64,000 nucleotides of DNA from Verrucomicrobiaceae bacterium (GCA_027490195.1 JAIXYN010000077.1:52537-116536); one strand, 5' to 3'. Shown: positions 27,109 through 36,190, counted from the stretch's first letter. Numbers and translations: made by a program. The notes: generated from the sequence alone by a model not told the origin.

Positions 27109-27903
27109 ATGCAAATCCGATTTTTGAGCGACGGAAATGAGTACCGTTCTTACGGTGGCGGGAGCTTCTCCAAGAAGAAAGACTCCGGCGGCATCTTTTG
27201 GTGGACAATCCTCATCACTTTGCTGATGGGCTTCGCCACTTTCTGCTGGTTCTTCAGCATCATGGTGTTCGCGCACCCTGAAAAACCTTTCAATTACCGG
27301 GTGCTCGCGCGTTTCGACAAGCTCGACCCGCTGCGCAAGTTCACCAACTACACCGTGCCGCAGGGCAAGTTTCTCCCGGCGCGTGATGTGCTGGCCGAGT
27401 TTTATGCCTTCAACAGCGAGCAGCTTGCCGTGAAGAATGATCTCCTCAAGCGCTCCTACATTCGCAACTACAAGCAGGAGCAGCCTCTCTATGTGAAGGG
27501 CACCTTTCAGGTGATCAATGCCCGCCCGCTCACCGCGAGCGATGTCATCACTGAAGGCTGGGTGGTGCGTGCACGCTCCGCAGACATTGAAGATGTGGAC
27601 ATCGAAATCGTTCTTCCAGGCAACAAGGACAAAGCTGATCCTTATCAGGTGGGCGACTCTCTGATCCTCGATCAGAAGAGCACCTTCGCCGCAGCACTGC
27701 ACGTGCAGAAGTTTGATCAGGAGCGCGTCTGCATCACGCTCATGCCGCTCGCCTATCAGGGCTTTGCCACGAAGGCGGGCGCACAGTTCAAGATGACCCC
27801 GCCCGCGAAGCTCAACATGGACGCCTACTGGCCCCTCACGCGTGATCCGGGTGCCGCCGTCCTCGAAAGCAGCACCGATAAGGTCGTGTCCAAGCAAGGC
27901 TGA
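27109..27903 (+). CDS. Uncharacterised single-pass membrane protein
   Basis: 264 residues. A Gly/Ser/Lys-rich cytoplasmic start (YGGGSFSKKKDSGG) is followed by one long transmembrane helix (about 29-52) and a roughly 200-residue soluble domain that is probably periplasmic. In the domain, FLPARDVLAEFYAFNSEQL and YVKGTFQVINARPLTASDV are notable. I recognise no named family. It has its own AT-rich upstream region and a strong terminator, so it is probably monocistronic. Confidence 0.7.
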   Translation: MQIRFLSDGNEYRSYGGGSFSKKKDSGGIFWWTILITLLMGFATFCWFFSIMVFAHPEKPFNYRVLARFDKLDPLRKFTNYTVPQGKFLPARDVLAEFYAFNSEQLAVKNDLLKRSYIRNYKQEQPLYVKGTFQVINARPLTASDVITEGWVVRARSADIEDVDIEIVLPGNKDKADPYQVGDSLILDQKSTFAAALHVQKFDQERVCITLMPLAYQGFATKAGAQFKMTPPAKLNMDAYWPLTRDPGAAVLESSTDKVVSKQG

Positions 27904-27924
27904 GTCTTATTTCTATTATCTCTC

Positions 27925-27955
27925 AAAAGCGGAAGGCGCTCCCTTCCGCTTTTTT
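27925..27955 (+). terminator. Rho-independent terminator
   Basis: Perfect nine-base stem AGCGGAAGG / CCTTCCGCT (27928-27936 with 27942-27950), five-base loop, A-run before and T-run after. About 25 bases after the stop codon of the 264-residue membrane protein. The flanking A- and T-runs could make it bidirectional. Confidence 0.9.
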
Positions 27956-28044
27956 GTATTCAGGGGTGGCTTTCGATGATATAAAAGGATACATTGGAGT
28001 CGATACGGGTAGAATGTGGTATGCTGGGTGCGTCCGCGGCTCTG

Positions 28045-28237
28045 ATATGGACTGCGGTCGCGAAGTGAGGCACGAACGCAGCTACCGCTTTCGACGTGCT
28101 GATCGGCAAACGCATACCACGGGTTGTTCGAAGGCGGAAGCCGGTGGACTTCCGCCAGCCCGTCACTCCACGCTCACCTCGAGAAGTTCGAAAGCAGCAG
28201 CTCCACCCTTTCAGGGTTGCGCAGCCGCACTCCAAAT
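28045..28237. repeat. 193-bp interspersed inverted repeat, copy 2
   Basis: Same family as 18062-18253: starts ATATGGACTGCGGTCGCGAA, ends GCAGCCGCACTCCAAAT, with arms that are imperfect inverted copies of each other and a CCCTTTCAGGG hairpin in the right arm. The middle differs almost completely from copy 1. It fills most of the gap between the terminator at 27955 and the RfaE2-PurN gene at 28328; the rest of that gap shows no gene. Confidence 0.78.
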
Positions 28238-28327
28238 TCTCTATGGGCGCAGATGTACCCTCTTCAACCTTTAAATTTCAAACCTCTCCCACCTTGCATC
28301 CGCCACGCTTCGCGCCAATAGCAAAGC

Positions 28328-29437
28328 ATGCCCGATGACTACAATCCCGCCACCATCGCCGATGTCCGGCGACTGCGTGACACCCTGGATCAGCAGGGAA
28401 AAAAACTGGTGTTCACCAATGGCTGCTTCGATCTCCTGCATGCAGGCCATGTGCGCTACCTTGAGCAGGCGCGTGCGCTCGGAGATGCCATGGTGGTCGC
28501 TTTGAATTCAGATCAGTCCGTGCGCCAACTCAAAGGCCCAGATCGTCCGCTCAATCCCGAGCATGATCGTGCGGAAGTGATGTCAGCGCTCCGTGCCGTG
28601 GATGCCGTCGTCGTGTTCGATGACGAACGCGCCACTTCGCTCATCGAGGCCATCAAACCGCACGTGTATGCCAAAGGCGGTGACTACACCGTGGAGTCCC
28701 TGAACCGTGTAGAACGCAACGCGCTGGAAGCCGCAGGCACGCAGATCTGCATCCTGCCTCTCGTGCCCGGGCGCTCCACCACGAAGACCATCAACAAGAT
28801 GCAAAGCGGCGAAAGCAACCATGCTGGCAAAGGCCTGCTGCGCCTCGCCGTGCTGGGTTCTGGCGCGGGGTCCAATCTCCGTGCCATCATTGCTGCCATC
28901 GCAGACAACAAGTTGAAGGCTGAGATCGCCATCGCCCTCACCGATCAGGCGGATTCTGGTTTTCGCGAGATCGCCCGCGCCGCCGGCGTGCCCGCGCTGT
29001 TTGTCGATGGCGGTGACAATTCGCGCCGCCTCAGTGATGCGGCGCAGAAGGAAATCTTTGAGCACCTGGAGCGCGCGCGCATCGACGTGGTCGTGCTCGC
29101 GGGATTCATGCGCATTCTCAAGGAGCCGGTGATCAGCGTTTATGCCGACCGCATTGTGAACGTGCATCCGTCGCTACTGCCGAAGTTCAAAGGAGCCAAT
29201 GCGCCGCAGCTTGCCATAGATGAAGGTGAAGTGGAAACCGGCTGCACCGTCCACCTCGTCACCGCAGAGATTGATGGTGGTCGCATTCTGGCTCAGGCCA
29301 AAGTGCCGGTGCACATCGGTGACACCGCTGAGAAATTGCATGCGCGCATCAAGGTGGAGGAGCACAAGTTGCTGCCTCAGGTGCTGAATGAATGGCGTGA
29401 ACTTGGTCTGCCCGTGCGAGGTGCGGGGGTGCCATGA
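28328..29437 (+). CDS. Fusion of heptose-1-phosphate nucleotidyltransferase (RfaE2/HldE-C type) and GAR transformylase (PurN)
   Basis: 369 residues with two enzyme domains. Residues 1-158 are an RfaE2-type adenylyltransferase: KLVFTNGCFDLLHAGHVRYL with HxGH at 38-41, VALNSDQSVRQLKGPDRP, YAKGGDYT and the C-terminal GRSTTKTINKM. Residues 170-369 are a PurN-type glycinamide ribonucleotide transformylase: AVLGSGAGSNLRAI, catalytic Asn278 and His280 in VNVHPSLLPKFKG, and Asp316 in AEIDGGRI. The two normally serve LPS heptose activation and purine synthesis and are separate proteins. Both catalytic sets look intact. It overlaps the helicase gene by four bases (ATGA). Confidence 0.88.
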   Translation: MPDDYNPATIADVRRLRDTLDQQGKKLVFTNGCFDLLHAGHVRYLEQARALGDAMVVALNSDQSVRQLKGPDRPLNPEHDRAEVMSALRAVDAVVVFDDERATSLIEAIKPHVYAKGGDYTVESLNRVERNALEAAGTQICILPLVPGRSTTKTINKMQSGESNHAGKGLLRLAVLGSGAGSNLRAIIAAIADNKLKAEIAIALTDQADSGFREIARAAGVPALFVDGGDNSRRLSDAAQKEIFEHLERARIDVVVLAGFMRILKEPVISVYADRIVNVHPSLLPKFKGANAPQLAIDEGEVETGCTVHLVTAEIDGGRILAQAKVPVHIGDTAEKLHARIKVEEHKLLPQVLNEWRELGLPVRGAGVP

Positions 29438-31440
29438 GCAGCTTCACCGGCACACTCAATCCGCAGCAGCGCGAGGCCGCCACCACCATCAATGGTCCGC
29501 TGCTCATTCTCGCAGGTGCAGGCACGGGCAAGACGCGCGTGCTCACCGCGCGCATCAGCTTCATGGTGAACGAGGGTATCAACCCGAAGAACATTCTTTC
29601 GGTTACCTTCACCAACAAAGCCGCCAATGAAATGCGCGAGCGTATCAAAGGCATGGTGCGCGACGGCCTTGGCAAGAAGGTCGTGGTGGGCACCTTCCAT
29701 GCCTTCTGCGTGCGCTTGCTGCGCGAGTTTGCCGAGCACGTGGGCTACAAGAACAACTTCGCCATCTACAGCCAGGGCGAGCAGGAGACGCTGATCAAGC
29801 GCGTGCTGCAGACGCTGCTGGTGAAGGACGAGACGCTGGACCCCAGCATGGCGCTCTCCCGCATCAGCAAGGCCAAGAACGCAGGGGAGACCTTGGGAGA
29901 TCCCAAGGAAAGCCTCGATGCCGCCGTCATGGAAAAGTACATGGACGAGATGCGCGGGCTGAACGTCATGGATTTCGATGATCTCATCATCCTCGGCGTG
30001 CGTCTGCTGGAAGAAAATGCCCAGGTGCGTGCCACGGTGCAGAGCCGCCATCACTACGTCATGGTGGATGAGTTCCAGGATACCAACTCCCTCCAGATGC
30101 GCCTGCTGCGCGCCTTAGTGCCCGCGCCTTACAACGTCTGTGTCGTGGGAGATGACGACCAGTCCATCTACGGCTGGCGCGGTGCGGAGATCACCAACAT
30201 CACCGAGTTCGAAAACTTCTTCCCCAACCCGCATGTGGTGAAACTGGAGGAAAACTACCGCAGCACCACGCCCATCCTGCACACGGCAAACAGCCTCATC
30301 AAAAACAACGTGGGCCGGCGGCCCAAGTCCTTGTGGAGCCGCAATCATGGCAGCGATCTCGTCCGCCTCATTGCCAACGAGGATGACAAGGAAGAAGCGG
30401 ACATGATTGCCAAAGAGGTGGAGACCGCGCACTTTGCCAACAAGCAGCCGCTGGAAGAATTCGCCGTGCTCTTCCGCACCAATGATCAGTCGCGCGTGCT
30501 GGAGCAGGCCTTCCGCCAGCGCAAGATCGCCTACCGTGTGGTGGGTGCGCGCAGCTTCTTTGACCGGCGTGAGGTGAAGGACATTGTGAGCTACCTCAGT
30601 GTGCTGCACAATCCGCACGATGACATGGCGCTGCTGCGCATTTTAAACACACCCACGCGTGGCATCGGCAGTGCCACCGCCGAGCTCGCACGAGAGCGCA
30701 GCATGGAGAAGCACCACAGCATCTGGGTGGCGCTGTGCGATGATGATTTCCTGCGCCAGATCCCCGAGAAGGCGCGCAACGCCATCCGCACCTTCACCGC
30801 TCTCATCGTCAAATACTCAGGCCCGGCCAACACCCCCGGAACCAACCTGATCGAGATGACGCAGGCCCTGATTCTTGAGACCGACTACATGGAGCATCTC
30901 AAAAAAGCCGCCAAGGAGCCGGAAGATTTCGCCGGCTGGGAAAACGGCATCAATGAACTGCTCAAGAGCATGGCGGCTCATGCCGAGCGCGATCGCGCCA
31001 GCGGCCTCGCGGGTTTCCTGGATGAAGTCAGCCTCAATGATGAGCGCGAAGAAAAGGACGATATCGAAAAGAAAAAGGGCGTGTGCTTGATCACCATGCA
31101 TGCCTCCAAGGGGCTCGAATTTCCCGTCGTGTTTCTGCCGGGCATGGAGCAGGGGATCCTGCCGCACAAACGCAGCTTTGACGAAGGCCGCGTGGATGAA
31201 GAGCGCCGCCTGTTCTATGTGGGCATCACCCGGGCTAAGCAGAAGCTGACACTGAGCCACACACGCACGCGCATCAAGTGGGGCAAGAAGCAGAGCAATA
31301 TGCCCAGCACCTTCCTCCAGGAACTTGACCGCAAGTACGTGGAAGAACTCGACTACACCAAGCACATGAACGAAACCGTGACCCAGGAGGAAAACACCAA
31401 TTTTTTCTCCGGCTTGCGTGCCATGCTGGCGGACAAGTAA
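29434..31440 (+). CDS. UvrD/PcrA/Rep-type DNA helicase
   Basis: 668 residues, superfamily 1A. LNPQQREAATTINGPLLILAGA is the Q motif running into the Walker A AGAGTGKT (27-34). VTFTNKAANEMRERI is motif Ia, VDEFQDTN motif II, GDDDQSIYGWRGA motif III, LEENYRST motif IV, and MHASKGLEFPVVFLPGMEQG plus YVGITRAKQKL are motifs V and VI. Such helicases act in DNA repair and replication restart. The ATG overlaps the preceding stop; Tgt starts seven bases downstream, so the three genes form an operon. Confidence 0.94.
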   Translation: MSSFTGTLNPQQREAATTINGPLLILAGAGTGKTRVLTARISFMVNEGINPKNILSVTFTNKAANEMRERIKGMVRDGLGKKVVVGTFHAFCVRLLREFAEHVGYKNNFAIYSQGEQETLIKRVLQTLLVKDETLDPSMALSRISKAKNAGETLGDPKESLDAAVMEKYMDEMRGLNVMDFDDLIILGVRLLEENAQVRATVQSRHHYVMVDEFQDTNSLQMRLLRALVPAPYNVCVVGDDDQSIYGWRGAEITNITEFENFFPNPHVVKLEENYRSTTPILHTANSLIKNNVGRRPKSLWSRNHGSDLVRLIANEDDKEEADMIAKEVETAHFANKQPLEEFAVLFRTNDQSRVLEQAFRQRKIAYRVVGARSFFDRREVKDIVSYLSVLHNPHDDMALLRILNTPTRGIGSATAELARERSMEKHHSIWVALCDDDFLRQIPEKARNAIRTFTALIVKYSGPANTPGTNLIEMTQALILETDYMEHLKKAAKEPEDFAGWENGINELLKSMAAHAERDRASGLAGFLDEVSLNDEREEKDDIEKKKGVCLITMHASKGLEFPVVFLPGMEQGILPHKRSFDEGRVDEERRLFYVGITRAKQKLTLSHTRTRIKWGKKQSNMPSTFLQELDRKYVEELDYTKHMNETVTQEENTNFFSGLRAMLADK

Positions 31441-31447
31441 GCGCTCC

Positions 31448-33094
31448 ATGTCGCCCTCGCGCCTTCAGTTCCAGCTCGATGCCCAGGCCAGCGACTCACG
31501 CGCGCGTGCCACCACGTTTCACACGTTGCATGGCACCATTCAGTCGCCGCTGTTCATGCCCGTGGGCACGCAGGCCACCGTGAAGGCGCAGACGCAGGAG
31601 TCCCTGCACACCTCCGGATCGCAGATCCTCCTAGCAAATACCTACCATCTGCTGCTGCGTCCGGGGCCGGATGTCTTCACCAAGCTCGGTGGCATCCACC
31701 GTTTCATGAACTGGCCCGGCTCCGTGCTCACGGACTCCGGCGGTTACCAGATCTTCTCGCTGCCGCACTCACGCTCCATGACGGAGAAGGGGGCCGTGTT
31801 TCAAAGCTACGTGGATGGCCAGCGCATCCTCCTCAGCCCGGAGCTCAGCATTCAAACCCAGCGCGCCATCGGCAGCGACATCATGATGGTGCTCGACCAG
31901 TGCATCCCTTCCACTGCCGACGAGAAAACCACCCGCGCCGCCCTGCAGATCACCCAGCGCTGGGCCGTGCGCAGTCTCGCCGCGCGGGAGGACTCCCCGC
32001 AGTCCATGTTTGGCATCGTGCAGGGGGCGCTTTATCCCCACCTGCGCCGCGAGAGCGCCGCTGGCCTCATGCAGATCGACTTCGACGGCTTCGCCATCGG
32101 CGGCCTCGCCGTGGGGGAGGAAAAGAACGAACGCGAGGATGTGTGCGAGCTCACCGCTGCGCTGCTCCCCGCAGACCGCCCGCGTTACCTCATGGGCGTC
32201 GGCACCCCGGTTGATGTGCTGGAGGCCGTGCATCGCGGCGTGGACATGTTTGACTGCATCATCCCCACGCAGGTGGCGAAACGCGGCACCGCCTTCACCT
32301 CACGCGGCATCGTGGAGCTGCGCCGCTCCGTGTACAAATTCAGCGAGGATCGCCTCGATCCCACCTGCACCTGCCCGGTGTGTGCCACGCACAGTCGCGC
32401 CTACCTGCACCACCTGACCAAAACGCAGGAGCAGCTCGGCTGGACGCTCGTCGGCCAGCACAACATCCACTTCTACCACCAGCTCATGCGCGAGATCCGC
32501 CAGAGCATTCTGGAAGACCGCTTCATGCCGCTCTATCGCGAGCGCCGCGAGATCTTGCCCATCGAAGACGTGGACCATCCCGTAACGCATCCCAAGCGCA
32601 CCTCCACCAAACCGCAGTGCGAAGGCGACTACGAACTCCACGGCGAGCCACCCGCCATCCGCCACATCCCCAGCCGCCGCACCTTTCCCACGACACCGCT
32701 GCTTGATCCCGCCATCGAATCCCAGCTCATCCAGCAACTGCGCCTGCCTGCCGAGTCGCCACCGCTGATCGTGTGGGACACGCAGCTTGCCACCGCCGCC
32801 ACCGGGCTCGCGGTCATCCTCCTCTACGAAGCCGAAGCCGGTAAAGGCCCGATCCGCCCGCTGCATCTCATCAGCTTCAGCGCAGACCTCGCCCCGCTAC
32901 GCCTCGCCCTCCATCACAAGCGCCACTTCCCCTACCTCCGCCACGGCGCGGCCGACACCCTCATCCGCCGCGATGTCTGGGAATCCCGCTACTGCCCCGG
33001 CCTGAAATGGACCCTCATCCACGGCGCAGATGCGGAGATGAAGACGCAGGCGCCTGCGGCGGATGTCGTCGCGGGAGCGGTCACGCAGGATTGA
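31448..33094 (+). CDS. tgt: tRNA-guanine transglycosylase with a C-terminal MnmC-like extension
   Basis: 548 residues from ATG 31448; bacterial Tgt is usually about 375. The catalytic core is complete: nucleophile Asp96 in VLTDSGGYQIFSL, Asp269 in MFDCIIPTQ, GIVQGALYPHLR, GFAIGGLAVGE, and the zinc site Cys307, Cys309, Cys312, His338. It exchanges G34 for preQ1 in GUN tRNAs. Residues about 440-528 resemble the start of an MnmC/DUF752 methyltransferase (PPLIVWDTQLATAATGLAV, PLHLISFSADLAPLRLAL). The SAM-binding glycines are lost and the domain ends early, so it is probably a binding or structural appendage. The stop codon overlaps the terminal repeat of the element at 33093. Confidence 0.9.
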   Translation: MSPSRLQFQLDAQASDSRARATTFHTLHGTIQSPLFMPVGTQATVKAQTQESLHTSGSQILLANTYHLLLRPGPDVFTKLGGIHRFMNWPGSVLTDSGGYQIFSLPHSRSMTEKGAVFQSYVDGQRILLSPELSIQTQRAIGSDIMMVLDQCIPSTADEKTTRAALQITQRWAVRSLAAREDSPQSMFGIVQGALYPHLRRESAAGLMQIDFDGFAIGGLAVGEEKNEREDVCELTAALLPADRPRYLMGVGTPVDVLEAVHRGVDMFDCIIPTQVAKRGTAFTSRGIVELRRSVYKFSEDRLDPTCTCPVCATHSRAYLHHLTKTQEQLGWTLVGQHNIHFYHQLMREIRQSILEDRFMPLYRERREILPIEDVDHPVTHPKRTSTKPQCEGDYELHGEPPAIRHIPSRRTFPTTPLLDPAIESQLIQQLRLPAESPPLIVWDTQLATAATGLAVILLYEAEAGKGPIRPLHLISFSADLAPLRLALHHKRHFPYLRHGAADTLIRRDVWESRYCPGLKWTLIHGADAEMKTQAPAADVVAGAVTQD

Positions 33095-33267
33095 AGTACG
33101 ATGGGCACTCCTGCCCGTCGTTCAGCGGCACCGCTGTCAGGCTTGTTCACTCCTTGCCTTGATTCAACGAGAGGCATTTCTCTGCCATGGCGGAGTGGCT
33201 GGTAGGCTTGAAGGTCGCATGTGTTGGCGGAACGCTGACCGACAGACAGGAGTGTCTATCGTACCTC
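33093..33267. repeat. 175-bp element with 28-bp terminal inverted repeats
   Basis: Left end GAAGTACGATGGGCACTCCT (to 33120) and the inverted right end (33240-33267) match at 23 of 28 positions. No coding sequence inside. The left end begins in the TGA stop codon of tgt. Its size, TIRs and lack of genes fit a MITE-like element; the TIRs could also pair in RNA and act at the tgt mRNA 3' end. Confidence 0.75.
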
Positions 33268-33325
33268 TCCTGAGTCCCTGTGCCAATCATCACATCACAG
33301 AGAGCAGATTCAGATTTTACCGGCC

Positions 33326-33583
33326 TCACTTCGTGACATCAATGTCATGCGTCTTCGGCGCCGGTTTCTCCTCCGTGCCTTTGCGCCGCAGGAAATGCCC
33401 AATATCCACACCGAAGTACGCCAGGCAGTTGATCAGCAGCGCCGTCGCCGCCGCTTCATCCAGATTGCCAAAGATGGGAATGTTGTCCGGAATGAACTCC
33501 GCCACGCCAAAGGTGATGTTGAGCAAGTAAAGCGCCGACACAATGCCCGAGGCGAGCACCAGTAAATCACGGATCAGTTTCAT
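33326..33583 (-). CDS. Small membrane protein, DUF1232/YkvA-like
   Basis: 85 residues from the ATG at 33583. FIPDNIPIFGNLDEAAATALL resembles the P-D-x-I-P-x2-G-x-L-D-D signature of DUF1232 membrane proteins. It is preceded by a hydrophobic stretch (LLVLASGIVSALYLLNITFG), and the C-terminus is charged (HFLRRKGTEEKP). Function unknown. Confidence 0.6.
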   Translation of the reverse strand: MKLIRDLLVLASGIVSALYLLNITFGVAEFIPDNIPIFGNLDEAAATALLINCLAYFGVDIGHFLRRKGTEEKPAPKTHDIDVTK

Positions 33584-33741
33584 AAGGAGTGGAGGGGGAC
33601 GAGCACAGTCCACTGTGCCAGCACTTGCGCCCCCGCGTCAAAACATCCTTGGGCGAATTTTGGAATGGTCCGGGTAAAGGCATGACACTCCATCTGACAA
33701 TTCTGTCGCATCTTACCAGCAATGATCCAAATTCAGTTTCG

Positions 33742-34302
33742 ATGAATCCGAGCTCACGTGCGTCCTTGAGGCAAAGGTCGGTCATCGTCTTATTGGCGTT
33801 GGCGGCAGTCTTAGTGGCATTCGCTTTTCATGAGACCTTTACAAGTGGCACGACAGATGGCCCCGATTTCGTTCAAATGCTCAAATCAGGCGGTGCTTCC
33901 GCCGGTTCAATTTCCTCGATCGAAGTGGTGGAGCCTGAAGTTGGATATGCTCCATTCAAAGCAAGTGAGTATGACAGCTTGGCACGACGAGCCAAAATCA
34001 CTGACGCTGCCTCGATCAGTCGTCTCTTGGAGCTTTTGAAGAGTGCCCAGACAGGACGGATGCATTTGAATCATCCGGGAACGTTTGATCGCGTATACCT
34101 AAAGGTGAATGGGCAGGACGGCTTTTTCTGGCTGGATCTTTATGTGCTCAAGGACGCCCAACGCTCGGTTCTCATGGTCAATGCAAACACTTGCAATGCG
34201 GTGAACCCCAATGGAGCGTCCGAGTATTATTTGGACAGTTTTTCTGAAGTTCTAAGCCTGCTGAAGCAAGATAAAGCTACTGCGTCAGGACACGCTGAGT
34301 AG
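33742..34302 (+). CDS. Uncharacterised membrane-anchored protein
   Basis: 186 residues from ATG 33742. The open frame runs 51 codons further upstream into the divergent gene's promoter region and is not protein-like. One N-terminal hydrophobic segment (VIVLLALAAVLVAFAF) acts as signal or anchor. The remainder contains SIEVVEPEVGYAPFKASEYD and RVYLKVNGQDGFFWLDLYVL and looks like a small periplasmic domain. No family recognised; codon use is less GC-biased than in neighbours. Confidence 0.55.
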   Translation: MNPSSRASLRQRSVIVLLALAAVLVAFAFHETFTSGTTDGPDFVQMLKSGGASAGSISSIEVVEPEVGYAPFKASEYDSLARRAKITDAASISRLLELLKSAQTGRMHLNHPGTFDRVYLKVNGQDGFFWLDLYVLKDAQRSVLMVNANTCNAVNPNGASEYYLDSFSEVLSLLKQDKATASGHAE

Positions 34303-34378
34303 GGGGCTGATTGGCAAAGAGGACATTGCACCAGCCTTCGTGACTGGCGCTTGTCGTGCCTCCTTAACCACTCACCTC

Positions 34379-36079
34379 CTACTTCTTCACCCACCCATCC
34401 TTCAGCGTCACCGTGCGGTTAAACACCGGCGCACCGGGCTTCGAATCAATCGGGTCAGCGTAGAAATAAGCGACGCGCTCGAACTGCCAGTGCGTGCCCG
34501 GTGCTGCCTCCTTCAATGAGGGCTCCAGTTTCGCATTCGTGATCGTTTCACACGACGCGGGATTCAGGAACTGCGCAAAATCTCCGTCCTCACCAGCATC
34601 GGCATCTGGCGTCTCCACCGTGAAAAGTCGGTCGTAGAGACGAACAGCAGCATCCACGGCATGGCGGGCGCTCACCCAGTGGATGATGCCTTTGGGCTTG
34701 GTGCGGCCTTCGGGCTTTTTGCCGTGGCGCGTGGCATCATCATACGTGCAGCGGAGTTCGACGATGTTCCCAGCCTCATCCTTGATGATCTCCTGGCAGA
34801 TGATGCAGAAGGCAAACTTCAGGCGCACTTCGCCGCCGGGCTTGAGGCGGTGGAAGCCATCGGACGGGAACTCCATGAAGTCGTCGGACTCGATGTAGAT
34901 CTCACGGCAGAGCGGCACCTGGCGCGTGCCCGCTGCAGGATCTTCCGGGTGGTTCGGCGCTTCGAAGTGCTCGACCTGATCTTCGGGATAGTTCGTGATC
35001 ACCACCTTGATCGGGCGCAGCACGCCGTAGGCACGGTGGGAGATTTTGTTGAGGTCTTCGCGGATCGAGTGCTCCAGCAGCGCGATTTCCGTCAGCGAAT
35101 TGAACTTCGTCAGGCCGATCGTTTTGCAGAAACTGCGAATCGAAGCCGCAGTGATGCCACGGCGGCGCATGCCGCTGATGGTGGGCATGCGGGGATCATC
35201 CCAGCCATTGACGAGGTCATCCTTGACCAGACGCAGCAGCTTACGCTTGCTCATCACCGTGTAGGTCAGGTTCAGACGCGCAAACTCGCGCTGATACGGT
35301 GCGCCGGGCAGGCCGTCCACGTTGCTGATGAGCCATTCATACAGCGGGCGGTGGTGCTCAAACTCCAGTGTGCACAGGCTGTGGGTGATGCTCTCCAGCG
35401 CATCGCTCAGCGGGTGCGCGTAGTCATACATCGGGTAAATGCACCACGCATCGCCAGTGCGGTGATGGTGCGCATGCAGGATGCGGTAGAGCGCCGGATC
35501 GCGCAGATTCATGTTGGGCGATGCCATGTCGATCTTGGCACGCAGTACTTTTTCGCCTTCCTTGAATTCGCCCTTCCGCATGCGGCGGAAGAGATCCAGG
35601 TTTTCCTTCACGCTGCGGTCCGCACCCGCGCTGCGGGTGCCGGGGGAGGTTAGTGTGCCACGGTTCGCGCGCATCTCCTCATGCGTTTGATCATCCACGT
35701 AGGCGAGGCCCTTGGTGATGAGCTGCTCGGCAAAGCTGTAGAGCTTCTCAAAGTAGTCGCTGGCGTAAAAGAGGTGCTCGCCCCAGTCAAAGCCCAGCCA
35801 TTTCACATCCGCCATGATGCTGTCCACATACTCCACCTCCTCTTTGGTCGGATTCGTGTCGTCAAACCGCAGGTGGCAGCGTGAATTCGGCGCATGCTCC
35901 TGGGCGAGGCCAAAGTTCAGGCAGATGCTCTTGGCGTGGCCGATGTGCAGGTAGCCGTTTGGCTCCGGCGGGAAACGGGTAACGACCTTCCCATCATTGC
36001 GACCTGCGGCGAGATCGGCAGCGATCATTTCACGGATGAAATCAAGGGAGGCGGGAGGTGTGGCGGCGGCTTCGGACAT
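34379..36079 (-). CDS. glnS: Glutaminyl-tRNA synthetase
   Basis: 566 residues from the ATG at 36079; a TTG-started extension to 36115 is possible but unlikely. Class I synthetase with the HIGH motif in FPPEPNGYLHIGHAKSICLN, FDDTNP, and the KMSKS equivalent VMSKRKLLRLV. The C-terminal anticodon-binding beta-barrels are present through residue 560. Charges tRNA-Gln directly. Confidence 0.95.
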   Translation of the reverse strand: MSEAAATPPASLDFIREMIAADLAAGRNDGKVVTRFPPEPNGYLHIGHAKSICLNFGLAQEHAPNSRCHLRFDDTNPTKEEVEYVDSIMADVKWLGFDWGEHLFYASDYFEKLYSFAEQLITKGLAYVDDQTHEEMRANRGTLTSPGTRSAGADRSVKENLDLFRRMRKGEFKEGEKVLRAKIDMASPNMNLRDPALYRILHAHHHRTGDAWCIYPMYDYAHPLSDALESITHSLCTLEFEHHRPLYEWLISNVDGLPGAPYQREFARLNLTYTVMSKRKLLRLVKDDLVNGWDDPRMPTISGMRRRGITAASIRSFCKTIGLTKFNSLTEIALLEHSIREDLNKISHRAYGVLRPIKVVITNYPEDQVEHFEAPNHPEDPAAGTRQVPLCREIYIESDDFMEFPSDGFHRLKPGGEVRLKFAFCIICQEIIKDEAGNIVELRCTYDDATRHGKKPEGRTKPKGIIHWVSARHAVDAAVRLYDRLFTVETPDADAGEDGDFAQFLNPASCETITNAKLEPSLKEAAPGTHWQFERVAYFYADPIDSKPGAPVFNRTVTLKDGWVKK

Positions 36080-36190
36080 GGAGGGCGGAGTTTGGGCCGA
36101 AAGTGTAAAGTTCAAAGAACAAAGTTCACCTCAACCTGAACTCTGTTCGCAGTTGCACAGGCGCGGAATCCGTTGTTTTTCCCCGGAACC

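Noticed and set aside
27954..28274. 106-codon frame across the second 193-bp repeat
   Set aside because: Lies inside an inverted repeat; the matching copy at 18062 does not preserve the frame.
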